Assembly (NCBI RefSeq): GCF_040954645.1
Contig: NC_092806.1
Coordinates: forward strand, 117,224,458-117,288,457
Source: Diabrotica undecimpunctata
Lineage: Eukaryota; Arthropoda; Insecta; Coleoptera; Chrysomelidae
Length of the DNA: 64,000 nt
Reading direction: 5' to 3'
How positions within the stretch are numbered: the stretch's first letter is position 1; each line of letters opens with the position of its first letter. The translations under genes were made by a program, and so were the position numbers. Positions 23,117 to 34,014 of the stretch are shown piece after piece. Below the pieces are notes generated by a model. The model was not told the origin of the DNA, ran no database searches, and saw only the letters and a list, made by a program, of their open reading frames with translations.

Positions 23117-24164
23117 AATCCTTTCTATATTTTTATAATTTGTTTAAAAATTCTTATAAAATTGGTTGCCATGGAAAATTTTTGGAAAACTTTTAATAAG
23201 TACCATATTGGCTTCATAATCTATCGATTAAAACAAGTTTCAGCTTGTGGGTATTATATTAACAATACAATAATTATGAAGCAGATATTACATCACCATC
23301 AATCTTCACGTTTTGATATCATCATAAATTTTATTTCTACTCAGTTAACGGTAAGTTGGATTGTTCACTGGAGTATTATAAAAAGAATAATATTTTTTCC
23401 ACTAATAAAAAGTAGCTTATATGTTTTACAACATAATTTTTTTTCAGTGCGATTAAATTTGAGACACCGTAGAGTTTTGAAGTCGAAGGATATTTCGCCA
23501 GCATTTGCTCTCCTTACTTATTACACAGTATTACATCTTAATGGCGTTTCTCTGTTGGGGTAGTATATGAATTACGGATTACAAGAGAATAGAGTTGGAA
23601 CAAGGTTTCAAGCAGGGATATTAATTTTTTGTAGCAACTCTGAATGTACAGGACCGGTGTTTATTTTAAGTACAATGAAATATATTCTTTGTACAGTCAT
23701 TAAACGCTGATATTAAGGCAGCAATATGGATAGTATTGAGCATATAATTTATGGTAAAAACGTAAAAACTTATTATATATAGAGTGTAGAGGAATTTTAG
23801 CAACTTCGCCGTAGCTGGTGCCCAGACTGGTTAAAAAAGGAGGAAGGTGAATGGTTACTGGATGGGTCACGGTGGAAGTAGCTATATAAGTGGCTTCTGT
23901 TATTAAATGCCAAGCAACGACTTAGTGGACATACGTCAATGAAACTAATTAATCATTCCAGCGATATGATAAGTAAAAGCAGGTCTCCACTGCCTCAAAT
24001 CTGAAATCCCTTTGCTTAGGTATGGTAACTCTAACAGAAAAGTCCTTGTCTTTCCAGGATGGAAGTTAGGGGTGGAGCTAACAACCATATCCTGTAATAT
24101 TAAACATTACGAAAATTTAAAGGTTTTCAACCGGGTAGAACCCACGATGACGACCTGGCAAGAA
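23117..24164. other. No gene recognised; a 158-codon frame is unconvincing
   Basis: A frame at 23087-23563 (+) starts inside the MITE. It is rich in Ile, Leu, Phe and Asn as expected of translated AT-rich DNA, and matches nothing I know. The remaining sequence has dense stops. Confidence 0.35.
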
Positions 24165-24365
24165 TATGGACAAAAATTTAAAATTATATACTTGGAATTC
24201 TACTACAAAATCTAGGTCATGTCGAGGTGTAAATTTAGACTCTGATCACTATCTAGTAGAAATAAAACTAAGAGCAAATATATAAAATGTGAAAAAGAAA
24301 AAAAGCAATAAAATAGAGAGATACGGTGTGGAAAATAGCAGTAGCATCGCAATTGCTATGCAAAA
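24165..24365 (+). mobile_element. RTE-type LINE endonuclease end fragment
   Basis: RSCRGVNLDSDHYLVEIKLRANI near 24210-24282, with SDHYLV the closing active-site block of the APE-like endonuclease, then KKSNKIERYGVENS. The same block, RTYRGANSDSDHYLVGAKL, occurs in the 27-kb copy. The RT is not present here. Confidence 0.65.
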
Positions 24366-24499
24366 CTCAACAACTACCTCAAAATACATGCATGCATATA
24401 ACAAGCATCTCGATTTAACTACATCCAAGCCATCATCTGAAGCCAACAACTACGCCATTTACGTTCAACAAGTAATCTAATTGTACGAAGCCATAAGTA

Positions 24500-25440
24500 T
24501 CATTTTTAATTTGTACGGTTCTAGGCAGGATTTGCCAGCCAAAAATTTTATATTGGACATATCGATTCATTAAAGCCTATGCTGACGTATGCGGCCATTG
24601 TGTGGTGGTTCCGGGCTAGACTGGCTTCACCTAAGCTGGCCCAGCTGACTCACCCCTAGCGGTTGGCATCTCAGGAGCCATAAGGATCTCTCCCACAGCG
24701 GCTCTAGAGGCTTTGCTGGATTTACCTCCTCTACATCTTATTGTAGAGCACGAAGCCGTGATGACAGCCTATCGTCTTTTCTCTGGATAGTGGTTGTGAA
24801 TTAATGATCAGTTGGGCATTGTGATATCTGGAGACAAGCTCTCGATTGTTATACTGTGTGCTCTATGCAGCATGGCCCCTCAATTTAAGTTCTCATCCTC
24901 CTTCTTGGCTCAATTTCCTGACCGGAATGAGTATATGGAACGAGAACCTGCACTAATTCGTCAAAGCTGGCTCATCTAGTGCACAAATGCATTCAGATTG
25001 AATGAGTGGGCAGGGGCTGCAGAATATGGGAACAAAATCGGATTTGAATCTGGCTGGCTTCTCAGCTCCCCCGAATCAGTTTTTCAGGCCAATATATTTG
25101 CGATCCTGATATGTGCTCAGGAGATAATAGATAGAGCTTGCTCAGTCAGGAGTATTTCTATCTGCTCTGACAGTCAAGCGATGCTAAGGGTTTTGGAAGT
25201 CAGCTCTAAGCTGGTTCCTGAGTGAAGTAAGCACTTGCTGATGTTGCGCGGACCAATAGGGTTAATTTGGTATGGGTACCGGGATACACAGGCGTGAAAG
25301 ATATCCTCTGGAAGTGCCCGGCACTGGTGCATCAGAGGTGGCAGATCCTGGGTTCGGTCCTTATGCTACTGAGCCAAATAAGGGAGTTACCCTTAAAGAG
25401 ACTTGTGGCTTTCTGTTAGGCCACAAGATTACTAAATGAT
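24500..25440 (+). mobile_element. I/R1-type LINE 3' part with RNase H domain
   Basis: PMLTYAAIVWWFRARLA near 24570-24620 is the RT C-terminal 'thumb' block. GAIRISPTAALEALLDLPPLHLIVE follows near 24675-24750 in another frame. An RNase H-like segment comprises LNEWAGAAEYGNKIGFESGW near 24995-25055, FQANIFAILICAQEI near 25085-25130 and SISICSDSQAML near 25153-25190 (C-SDSQ block), with VWVPGYTGV near 25270. REL.LKRLVAFC near 25383-25420 resembles the polyprotein end. An RNase H domain points to the I/R1/Loa branch rather than RTE. Frameshifts between blocks show it is dead. No tail or duplication was identified. Confidence 0.8.
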
Positions 25441-26097
25441 TAGACGTTTAGAACGGCAGGAAGGGCTCGAAAGGGATCGAAACAATTTTTAACTGGTTGC
25501 CTTTGTATAGTGTTACTTTTTATGTAAATTTATGTTTATAACATTCATTGATGTGCTGGATGGCCAAAAATGTTGAGAAAGTAAGTCTAAAACGGTATTT
25601 AAAAAGTTTTTATCAACCGTCAACTTCAAGTTTTTTGGAGTTTCTACTTAAAAAATTGCTACTTTTGTCTCTTACTCAAAAAAACGTTTCTTTGCTTATT
25701 TCATATGCCCCCGAAGATGCTCTAAGACCAAAAGTACTTGGGCAAGATTTGATAAATAACTGAGAACGATATCTGCCTTTTATTTGTTAAAAAAAAATAA
25801 TAAAGTCAAAAGGATTAAGATGAGCCAGCTATATCACAAAACGAGATCACCAACTTGTCGCTAGGTTGGTGTAGGTAAATGCGATAGCAAGCTAGCATTG
25901 CTGCAGATTTATGTACATTAAATGAAGAGTATGGATAGTGAGATACCGCAATAAGTGAAAGCAAAGTGTAAAGTTAGCGAAGATCCATTCCGAGTTGTAG
26001 CGCGAGACAGATATTTTCACTGGTGGCAGATCTTAAGAGGGGATGAGATTTTACTTTCGGTTTTTTTTTTATTTCTTTATTTGATTGTATAACTCTT
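25441..26097. other. No gene recognised
   Basis: Short unrecognised frames only (for example 25548-25763). 25830-26050 has more balanced composition but no identifiable motif. Confidence 0.35.
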
Positions 26098-26280
26098 TAA
26101 AAGAGTGAGGTGAGTGAGTGAGATGAGTGATTGAGGTGAGTGAGTGAGTAAGGTAAGTAAGTGAAGTGAGTGACTGAAGTGAGTGATTGAAGTGAGTGAT
26201 TGAGATGACTGAGTGAGTGAGTAAGGTGAATCAGCTTGCTGAGTAAGTGAGATGAGTGATTGATGTGAGTAAGCACTTAC
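26098..26280. repeat. GTGA/GAGTGA-rich minisatellite
   Basis: Irregular array of GTGAGTGA, GATTGAGGTGA, GATTGAAGTGA and GAGTAAGGTGA variants spanning about 180 bases. One strand encodes a Ser/Leu/Thr/His repeat frame by chance. Confidence 0.9.
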
Positions 26281-26363
26281 ATAGAAATTGGAATAAGTTA
26301 GTGTCAAGTTCTCATAATTAGGCACTCGCGGTAGATAACAATAGTAATACTAGAGTGAATAAA

Positions 26364-26464
26364 ATGGCTGCAGACGCAACAAAAAAAAGGCAGGAGCAAA
26401 ATGATGCTCTAGATATTTTAGTTGGAATCACGTCGCTATATGAGCCTGGAATGGACAATACTGT
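26364..26464 (+). CDS. Possible first coding exon, unidentified
   Basis: An ATG at 26364 in the context AAAATGG opens MAADATKKRQEQNDALDIL, continuing VGITSLYEPGMDNT for 34 codons. The frame is closed by TGA in GTGTGAGTATAAA, and that same string contains a good 5' splice site (GTGAGT at 26465-26470). The amino-acid composition is soluble and balanced, unlike the Ile/Asn/Phe-rich noise frames nearby. If the donor is real, the exon would end in phase 2. No partner exon could be recognised within the window, and a LINE inserted 580 bases downstream would lie in the intron. It could equally be chance or a fragment of a transposon ORF. Confidence 0.3.
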
Positions 26465-26470
26465 GTGAGT

Positions 26471-27044
26471 ATAAAAAAATAGGCTTTTTTTTAAACTCGT
26501 TTTTCTCGAAGTAGTTTTTTTTTAAATGGGCGTTACTTGGTCGCATCGTCAAAATATTTTTAATTTTGTTATTATAATTCATTTTACAACATCCAATTAG
26601 TCAAATTTTAACAAAAAAATTTCGAATATTCAAAAAATTCGTGTTTTTTTTTAATTCTAAAATTTTAAAAAACGATAAAATGAACTATATCTCGATGTTG
26701 TAACCTAGGTAAACTTATAACTAACAAAATATTTTTCGTTTTGTCAAGAGATTATCCAGTTGTAAACTAGAAAGAACGTAAAGTAACTTTATTTAATTAG
26801 CTGTCATTTTCTTAATGTTTAATATTTTTGTGCCAAAATTTCAGATAATACTCTTGAAATGTTGTACTATAATGTTCTATTCTTATAAATAAATTTATAT
26901 GAAATAATTTTCAAAAAAAAAATTTAAGGTATGTTCAAAATATTGAAAATCAATGCTACACCCCGCCCGTCTTTAAACCCTGACCAGCGACATGTTAGTA
27001 AAAGATTCTACTTTTGAACAAACTACCCATTGTTTAAGCTAAAT
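26471..27044. other. No gene recognised
   Basis: Very AT-rich with several T- and A-runs. It would be intronic if the exon before it is real. Confidence 0.35.
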
Positions 27045-27057
27045 ACATATACTTAAT
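27045..27057. repeat. Target-site duplication, 5' copy
   Basis: ACATATACTTAAT, identical to 29337-29349 at the other end of the LINE. Confidence 0.92.
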
Positions 27058-29336
27058 TGACCATATACTCATCTCAAAAAGATGGGCAACAGACATAACT
27101 AATGTCAGAACGTATCGCGGGGCGAACTCTGACTCAGATCACTATCTTGTAGGGGCAAAATTACGGCAGAAAATAGCGACAGTAGCAAAAGGGAAAAATA
27201 TTCAAATCAAAAAATGGAATGTCGAAGGATTCAAAAGCGCAACAAAAAGACAAGATTACAGAAATGCTCTCCAAATAAAACTCAACCGAACTAGAGGGGA
27301 AGATACTGCAGAGGAGGAATGGAGACAATTAAAAACAATTATAACGGAGTCAGCAGAGGAAACTGTCGGAAAAGCCAAAAGGCAAAGAAATGTGGATTGG
27401 TATGATGATGAATGCAGAACTGCAGTAGAGGAAAAAAGGCAAGCTAGCCTTAACCAACTTCAAAGAAATACAAGAAATAGCAGTGAGATTTATAACGAAA
27501 AAAGAATACAAGCGACTAGAATATGCAGAAGAAAGAAAAGAGAGGCTATGAAAAAACAAGTACAAGAAATCGTAAAGCATAACAACAGACGCGAAAGCAG
27601 AAAATTCTATAAATGCATAAAAGAAAGCACACAGTCATTTAGACCAAAACTAACGATATGCAAAGACATGGACGGAGAACTACTAACAGAGAAGCAAAAA
27701 ATTATAATGAGATGGAAACAATATTTCGAAGAAAATCTAAATGCAGACAACGAAAATGATAAGAACGAGACAATATATTATACGGCGGAGCTGCACATCG
27801 AAAATCCAAGTTATGAAGAAGTAGTTCAGATAATAAATAAACTAAAAAATAATAAAGCACCATGAACGGACGGAATTTCGGCAGAATTATTAAAGCATGG
27901 AGGATCCGAACTCTGGGAAAGAATCCATTACCTAATAACATTAATATGGACGAAGGAGAAAATGCCAGAGGAATGGACAGTTGGCCTCATACAGCCAATA
28001 TATATAAAAGGAGATAAGAGGGAATGCCAGAATTATAGGCCAATTACATTGCTAAATGTAATATACAAAATTCTTTCTGGTATAATCTACAATAGATTAT
28101 TAGAATACTCCGAAAATATAATTGGTGATTATCAAAATGGATTCAGACCAAATAGAGCCACTACAGATAACATATTCATACTAAGAACGATACAAGAAAA
28201 AGCTTATGAATACGACATAGACCTATATAATATGTATATAGACTTTAAACAAGCTTTTGATAGTGTGAAAAGAGACAAAATGCTGGAAGACCTTTGTAAT
28301 CTAGGTATACCTAAGAAATACATCAGCCTCATAAAAATGACATTGCAGGGTTCAAAAGCCGCAGTCAGAGTAGATGGAGAACTGACTCCCTTGTTTAACA
28401 TCAACATGGGAGTAAGACAGGGAGATGCCCTATCAACCATGCTATTCAACCTAGTTCTTGAGGCAGTCATCAGAAAAACCAATATAACCGGCCATATAAA
28501 CACCAAATCAGTACAAATTACTGCATATGCAGACGATGTAGCCATCATTAGTAGGAATAAGCCACGACTAATGGAAGTGTTCAAACAAATTGATCCTGAA
28601 GCAAGAAAAAGAGGTCTCAAAATAAACGAAGCAAAAACGAAGTATATGACAGTCAAAAGAATAACTGACAATGAAAATAATATTACAATAGACAACTATA
28701 CTATCGAACGAGTGGATGCCTTTACATATCTCGGCACAGAAATCAATCAGAATAACTCCGTAAGTAGCGAAATTAATGCACGTATTTCCAGCGGGAATCG
28801 TACATACTATGCTAATAAAAGATTGATGACATCGAAATTATTAGACAAAAGAACCAAAATGACTATCTACAGAACACTGATTAGGCCCGTAGTAACCTAT
28901 GGATGTGAAACTTGGGTAATGACGAAAAAAGATGAAGCCCAACTCAGGACATTCGAGAGAAAAATACTGAGAAAAGTATATGGCCCGGTACAAGAGGAAG
29001 ATGGCACATGGAGAATCAGGAGAAACGACGAGGTTAATGAGTTAAATGAAGGTTATGACATTGTAAGATTTGTAAGAAGTCAAAGACTGTCATGGCTGGG
29101 ACATGTGCAGAGACAAAACAATGCAAAAACAACAAAGAAAATGTTACAATGGAAGCCCATAGGAAGGCGAAAAAAAGGAAGGCCCAGAACGAGATGGTTG
29201 GATGACGTGGAAGACGACCTGAAAACAATGAACATAAGACAATGGAGAAGAAGGGCACAAGAGAGATCTGAATGGAAGGACATAGCCAGACAGGCAAAGA
29301 CCCATCCAGGGTTATGATGCCAAAAGAAGAAGAAGA
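27058..29336 (+). mobile_element. 5'-truncated RTE-type LINE insertion, best preserved in the window
   Basis: The element runs from inside the endonuclease domain to a short A/GAA-rich tail (CCAAAAGAAGAAGAAGA, ending about 29336) and is flanked by a perfect 13-bp duplication. Start in mid-ORF, an intact 3' end, a simple-repeat tail and a duplication are the marks of target-primed reverse transcription with incomplete cDNA synthesis. The exact duplication and nearly intact frame make it the youngest LINE here. Confidence 0.93.
27059..29317 (+). pseudogene. LINE polyprotein: endonuclease end, reverse transcriptase, C-terminal domain
   Basis: One frame of 752 codons, counted from the truncation point, interrupted only by TGA at 27863-27865 in KAP-stop-TDG, where the family has Gly (a single-base GGA to TGA change). 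Order: endonuclease end with SDSDHYLVGAKL (residues ~21-32), basic linker (~110-215), RT entry KNNKAP*TDG (~263-272), YRPITLLN (~326), YIDFKQAFDSV (palm A, ~393), GVRQGDALST (~450), YADD (490-493, both Asp present), YLGTEI (~558), YGCETWVM (~614) and a C-terminal block GRPRTRWLDDVEDDL...AKTHPGL. All RT catalytic residues look intact. Without the first half of the endonuclease and with the stop, it should not move by itself. Confidence 0.93.
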
Positions 29337-29349
29337 ACATATACTTAAT
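29337..29349. repeat. Target-site duplication, 3' copy
   Basis: ACATATACTTAAT, identical to 27045-27057. Confidence 0.92.
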
Positions 29350-30654
29350 GGTTTACGAAATAGTTAGACGTGGCTTTAGTACATTTCATACTTTAAACCT
29401 TACGTAAATTAATAAATAAATACACATTTTAAATTCTGTTAGTGAATACGATAAAATACAGCTGGCAGACACTGTTTTCCTAAATAAATAAATATACAAC
29501 AATACCAAGTATTACACAAAATTAAGTAGTGCACTAGTATGAATATATTATAAGAAACCAAATTATATAGGTAATTTAAGTAAATAAAAGTTAAGAATTC
29601 TATAAAAGCGGCACTGTGCGATTTTTCCTCCCCATTTGGCATTATATGTACGTCTTCGGAGAAGTTGCAATCAGCTCGGTATTGTTATTCAGGAAAATAT
29701 CTGCGTAATCTTTCCAGAATTGAAAAGAATTTTCTTTACAACCTTGAAATGCAAGTAATTTCGAATTTTCCTTTAATAATTACGAAAAGTGTCCTGCCGA
29801 GTCGACCTTTAGATTTCAAAGGCAAGAGGATAATGGGAAGGGCACAGCAGTTCAACAATCTGCCATTTGAGAAAAAGGAAACGGGGATAATAGAAAAGAG
29901 GTCATCACTTATGATGAAAAGATTAGGAAAAAGAAAAAATGTATTTTTTATTTTAGTAATTGTTTAGCAATTGAAACTTAACGAATGGTTTACATACAAC
30001 ATTATCCAGGATTGGAGAATTCCTAGTCCAAGAGTTATTAAAGGAGATTTTTAATAATAAAGATTGTTAAAAAACTGGTTTTCAAAATAAATCTAAAATA
30101 GAACAGAATAGATATATGCTTTATTTTCACAGAATATTGTACAATTTTGTGGGCAAAGCTTGCAAAAAGTCAAAAAAATAACAGTAACAATTAAAATTTA
30201 CTAAAATTACATAAATTGTCAATATCACAAAATAAAAGATAATAAAATATACAATCCAATGCAAAATTTAACCAAATTGCAAATTGCATAATAAAACCTT
30301 ACGAATAAGTTTAAGTTGCTGCATGTGATACCCAAATATGTATGAGAAAATACTTTAGTTTCTTGTACCTAAACGTACTCTAATTTCTTAGTTATTCGTT
30401 AAGAAATTTTTTCATTGAATAATATGGTCTTTCAGATAGATAGGCTTTTGTCAATTTACGGAACTTAAGGAAAGAAGTTGAAGATTTAAGTTGCAAGCAC
30501 AGCAAAGCTTGAATTTCTAGTGGAGTAGCCATAATTAGGTCTTGCTGGAAAAACATGGAGGTGTTTACGAATTAAGCAAACACTAAAATATATAAAGAGG
30601 GAAGAGTTAAAAGCCCGTGATTTTTTAAGTAGCTTCTGCAATGTGTTACTCTTC
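29350..30654. other. No gene recognised
   Basis: An unassigned 100-codon frame lies at 29665-29967 (+). It is Lys/Arg-rich and without known motifs. Elsewhere AT-rich with dense stops. Confidence 0.35.
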
Positions 30655-32300
30655 TTCTTCTTAGGGTAAATATCCGTTCCGAAAGTTGGCGGTCATTCTG
30701 GCTATGACGACTTTGTTGGTTACTATACGAAATAGCTGTGTTGAGGTCTTCCTATACCATGCTCTCAGGTTAGCAAGCCAGGATATTCTTCTTCGTCCTG
30801 AGGCCCTTTTTCCTTCAATTTTACCTTGCAAAATGCAAGGCAAATTCGATCTCAGTGTTACTCTACTTAGGCCAAAAAGATACCTTATTGCTCTTTTTTG
30901 TAATTTAAAAATAACATCAGATTGGGCGGTTGTACTAGAACCCCAAAAAGAAAGACCATATCGAAGATGAGACTCGAACAAAGAAAAATATGTTATTTTT
31001 GAAGATGCTAAATTGATTTCCTTCGAAACAGATCTTATTGCATAGCAGACTGAGGCTACTTACTTAACAAATCGATATGAGGGGACCATTTAAGGTTGCT
31101 GTCTATAAAAATACCAAGAAATTTTACAAAATCAACCAACCTGATCTGGCTATTATTAAGAAGCAAGGGTTGAAGAGCTCCTTTATAGGATAATGCTACT
31201 GTCTTATCCACGGCTAAAGAGGGTAAATTAGAGTCGGACCAGGTTTTTATTTTAAGTAAATCAGAAGTTATAATTGCACGAAGAGTTGCAATATTAGAGT
31301 TTCTCCAGGTAATACTGGTATCATCAGCAAAAACAAATATTGTTCCATCGATTTTTATGTTAGTGATGTCATTTATAAAGATAAGGAAACATAGAGGACC
31401 CAGTACTGAACCTTGTGGTACTCCATATACAATGCTTTTGTGACTAGAGTCAGTATCATTTGCTCTAACTAGTTGTTTCCTATTCCTTAAGTAAGATTGG
31501 AACCAATTCAAAGAAATACCTAGAATTCCGTAAAAATTTAGATTTTTTATCAAAATGTGATTTAAATAATCAAAAGCTTTTGCATAGTCACAAAAACAGT
31601 GGCAGTATAAAGATTATTGTTTAGTGCTTGATAGACCTCATATAGTACAGAAAACATAGCATCGCTGGTACATTTATGAGATAAAAAGTCGAACTGACTT
31701 TAGATAAAATGTTGTTTTCAACGAGAAAGGACATAAGTCGGGCTTTTATAAGTCTCTCAATAATTTTGGATATGACCGGTAGTAAGGCAATAGGTCTATA
31801 GTTGCAGACATTCGATTTTTCATCTTATAAAGAGGAATAATAATGGCTCTCGTTAGGCACTCTGAAAATATACCTTTTTTAAAGGAATCGTTAATTAGTG
31901 AGACCAGGAGTTCCAACACATTTTTTGGGAGATTTAAGAAAATTTTTATGGATAGTCCATCAGTACTACAGGAAGATTTGCTTTTGATACTATTGATTGT
32001 TTGGAGCAGTTCAGATTTATCACTGGTCTTATAAAGAATGAATTCGAGACACTTTTTTGAATTGGGGAGATAGGAAATAGGATCTTCTTTTAGCCAAATA
32101 GTTGATGTTATATTTTTACTCACATTAACGAAGTATTCATTTAGATTTTCAGGGTTTGGACGAGAAAATGTTTGAGCTGTGTTAATTTTTTTTTTTTCGA
32201 AGATCGTTGATTATGGACCAAGTTTCTCTTGCTTTTTAGAGCTTTAGGAAAGCTCTAAACATTTTACGAGCTTCTCAGACGATTCTGATAGTACATTTTT
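30655..32300 (-). mobile_element. Chimeric LINE: Jockey/CR1-type RT joined to an RTE-type 3' end
   Basis: Read downward from 32300: ARETWSIINDLRKKK, NLNEYFVNVSKNI, SKSSCSTDGLSIKIF (RT entry, 31746-32123), SKIIERLIKARL, AKAF-like palm A near 31580 after a frameshift, FYGILGISLNWFQSYLRNRKQ, YGVPQGSVLGPLCFLIFINDI, VFADDTSITW (catalytic FADD intact, near 31325) and VKFLGIFIDSNLKW, all Jockey/CR1-like, ending YGLSFWGSSTT...KRAIRYLFGLSR near 30860. In the same open frame (30661-30981) the protein then becomes an RTE-type C-terminus, QGKIEGKRASGRRRISWLANLRAW...IARMTANFRNG, with a GAAGAAGAAG tail at 30655-30663. The junction near 30830-30855 contains a small palindrome, CCTTGCATTTTGCAAGG. Confidence 0.75.
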
Positions 32301-34010
32301 TTTAGCTATTTTGTTAAGTTGTAGATATGTTCGTCTTTACTTGGAGCTATATTCAGTGACAAAGACGTTGGTAGTAACTTTCTTGATGTAAGAATAGAAT
32401 GACTTTAATTATAGAGTGTCTATGAAAACTTTTTAGCAAAATATTAATTATCACGATACTTCTGCAACATTAAGTTTATCGTAAATAGTTTTTCTTAAAT
32501 CTGCTCTGGTGCATTTCTAAAACCAAACTGCATTGTTCGAAATTTAGTTCACGAAAACTAGTAAAGGTTTTTCTTTTTTAAAAAAGGTTAAGACTTGCTA
32601 GATATTTTGGATATTAAACGAATTGAAATTAATTAACTAAACTAAACGAAATGGGAAAAATCTTTCGTTGGTATAGCAAGAAATAAGGCAAACAATAAGA
32701 AATAAATAATAACATCGGACTAGGTCGAACGGATAAAACGTAACCACTACGAACAAAGGTGTCCTCAAAATTTCAAGGTTTTTATACATAAACCTTCAAA
32801 GAAGAGATCCAAAGATTTATTAGATATGAATAGGAATAATCCGCAAATTATCTTGTCTTTTGCTCTAAAAATTCGCAAAAATAAAGACGTTCTTTCTAAT
32901 AACATCATTATGTCTTTATTTTTATTAATAAATATGAAATGTTCAGGGTAGGTTAGGTTCAGTATGAGTAGGCGCTTAATCACCTTTCCACTTGACCTAA
33001 GAGGTCTATTGTGGCTTATTCCTATGTCAAGGTTGTCCCTTCAGCCCATCCTTTTTAACAATCTATTATGGCCTGAGTTCCTATCTAAGATCCAAAGGTC
33101 CAGTTAGAGACTACGTCTCTGGACCAGTGACCCTCGTTGAGATTTAACGTTGCCATGAACTAAATTTACTTGGAATTTTAACATCCTATAAAGTTATCAG
33201 CAACAATGTAATTTAAAACTAATTTAATAACATTCAAAGGGTTTTCACCCATATATTTAGTAGCTTTAAACATCTATACATAGTAGAAGCACTGAATATA
33301 AAATATTTATTCAGAAAATGTTCTTTAATTTAGCCCGAAAGGGTTCTTATAAACAAACCTTTTATAAAAAAATATTGAATAAAAAAAATGTATTTCAAAA
33401 AAAGAGTAATCTGGTTGTACTATATATAGAAAATGCCAGAAATTAAACAAACTATGAAAAAATAAGAAAAGTGGATGGCCAAAAAGGCAATGGCAAAATA
33501 CCGTAAAAGGATATCTACAGAGAATTGGTGTAGAACATTAACAGATAGTAGCAGAAAACAGATCCAAATGGAAGGGCAAGTTGAGAGATTGAGTGGTTTA
33601 AAACTATGTCTTAAGTTTTGCGGTTGCCTTCACATGCTTCATTATTTTTTTTTTTTTATTTTTAAACTGTTTTTTAACATCGAACATTAATTTTCGTTTA
33701 TAAAACTAAAAAGTACTATTTTTAAAGTTAAATTACGTTAAGTTTATATACTAATTCCTATTGTTTATCTTCTTTCTTCTTGTTTTCTGTTGTTATGTTG
33801 ATTTTACATCTTTGACCTTGCATGCATTCGATTTTGTCTCTGCCTGGTGGAGTCTTTCCAGCTTTATACGAAGTATCTAGATCTTGGTTGTTTTCAGTAA
33901 TATTTTGGTTTTTGCTGTATCTGGTACAGTTTCTGCAATATATGCTATGATTACAGCTGTCCGCATTCTCATAATTTCCCTTAACATCGCCAAAGCCTGA
34001 TATTTATATA
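32301..34010. other. No gene recognised
   Basis: AT-rich. GGTAGGTTAGGTTC at 32945-32960 is a short telomere-like string (TTAGG type) but not an array. 33750-34005 read in reverse gives basic, Asn/Thr-rich frames resembling the 3' end of a LINE, too weak to call. Confidence 0.35.
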
Positions 34011-34014
34011 CCTA

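Noticed and set aside
23087..23563. 158-codon plus-strand frame
   Set aside because: It starts inside a MITE, the composition is that of random AT-rich sequence, and no family match is recognised.
26098..26280. TGAG-rich array as a CRISPR-like repeat
   Set aside because: Units are short, irregular and without unique spacers; a simple minisatellite.
28204..28695. 163-codon minus-strand frame
   Set aside because: Antisense shadow of the well-preserved LINE RT at 27.06-29.32 kb.
32945..32962. TTAGG-like telomeric motif
   Set aside because: Only about two units; no array, so no telomere or interstitial telomeric block.
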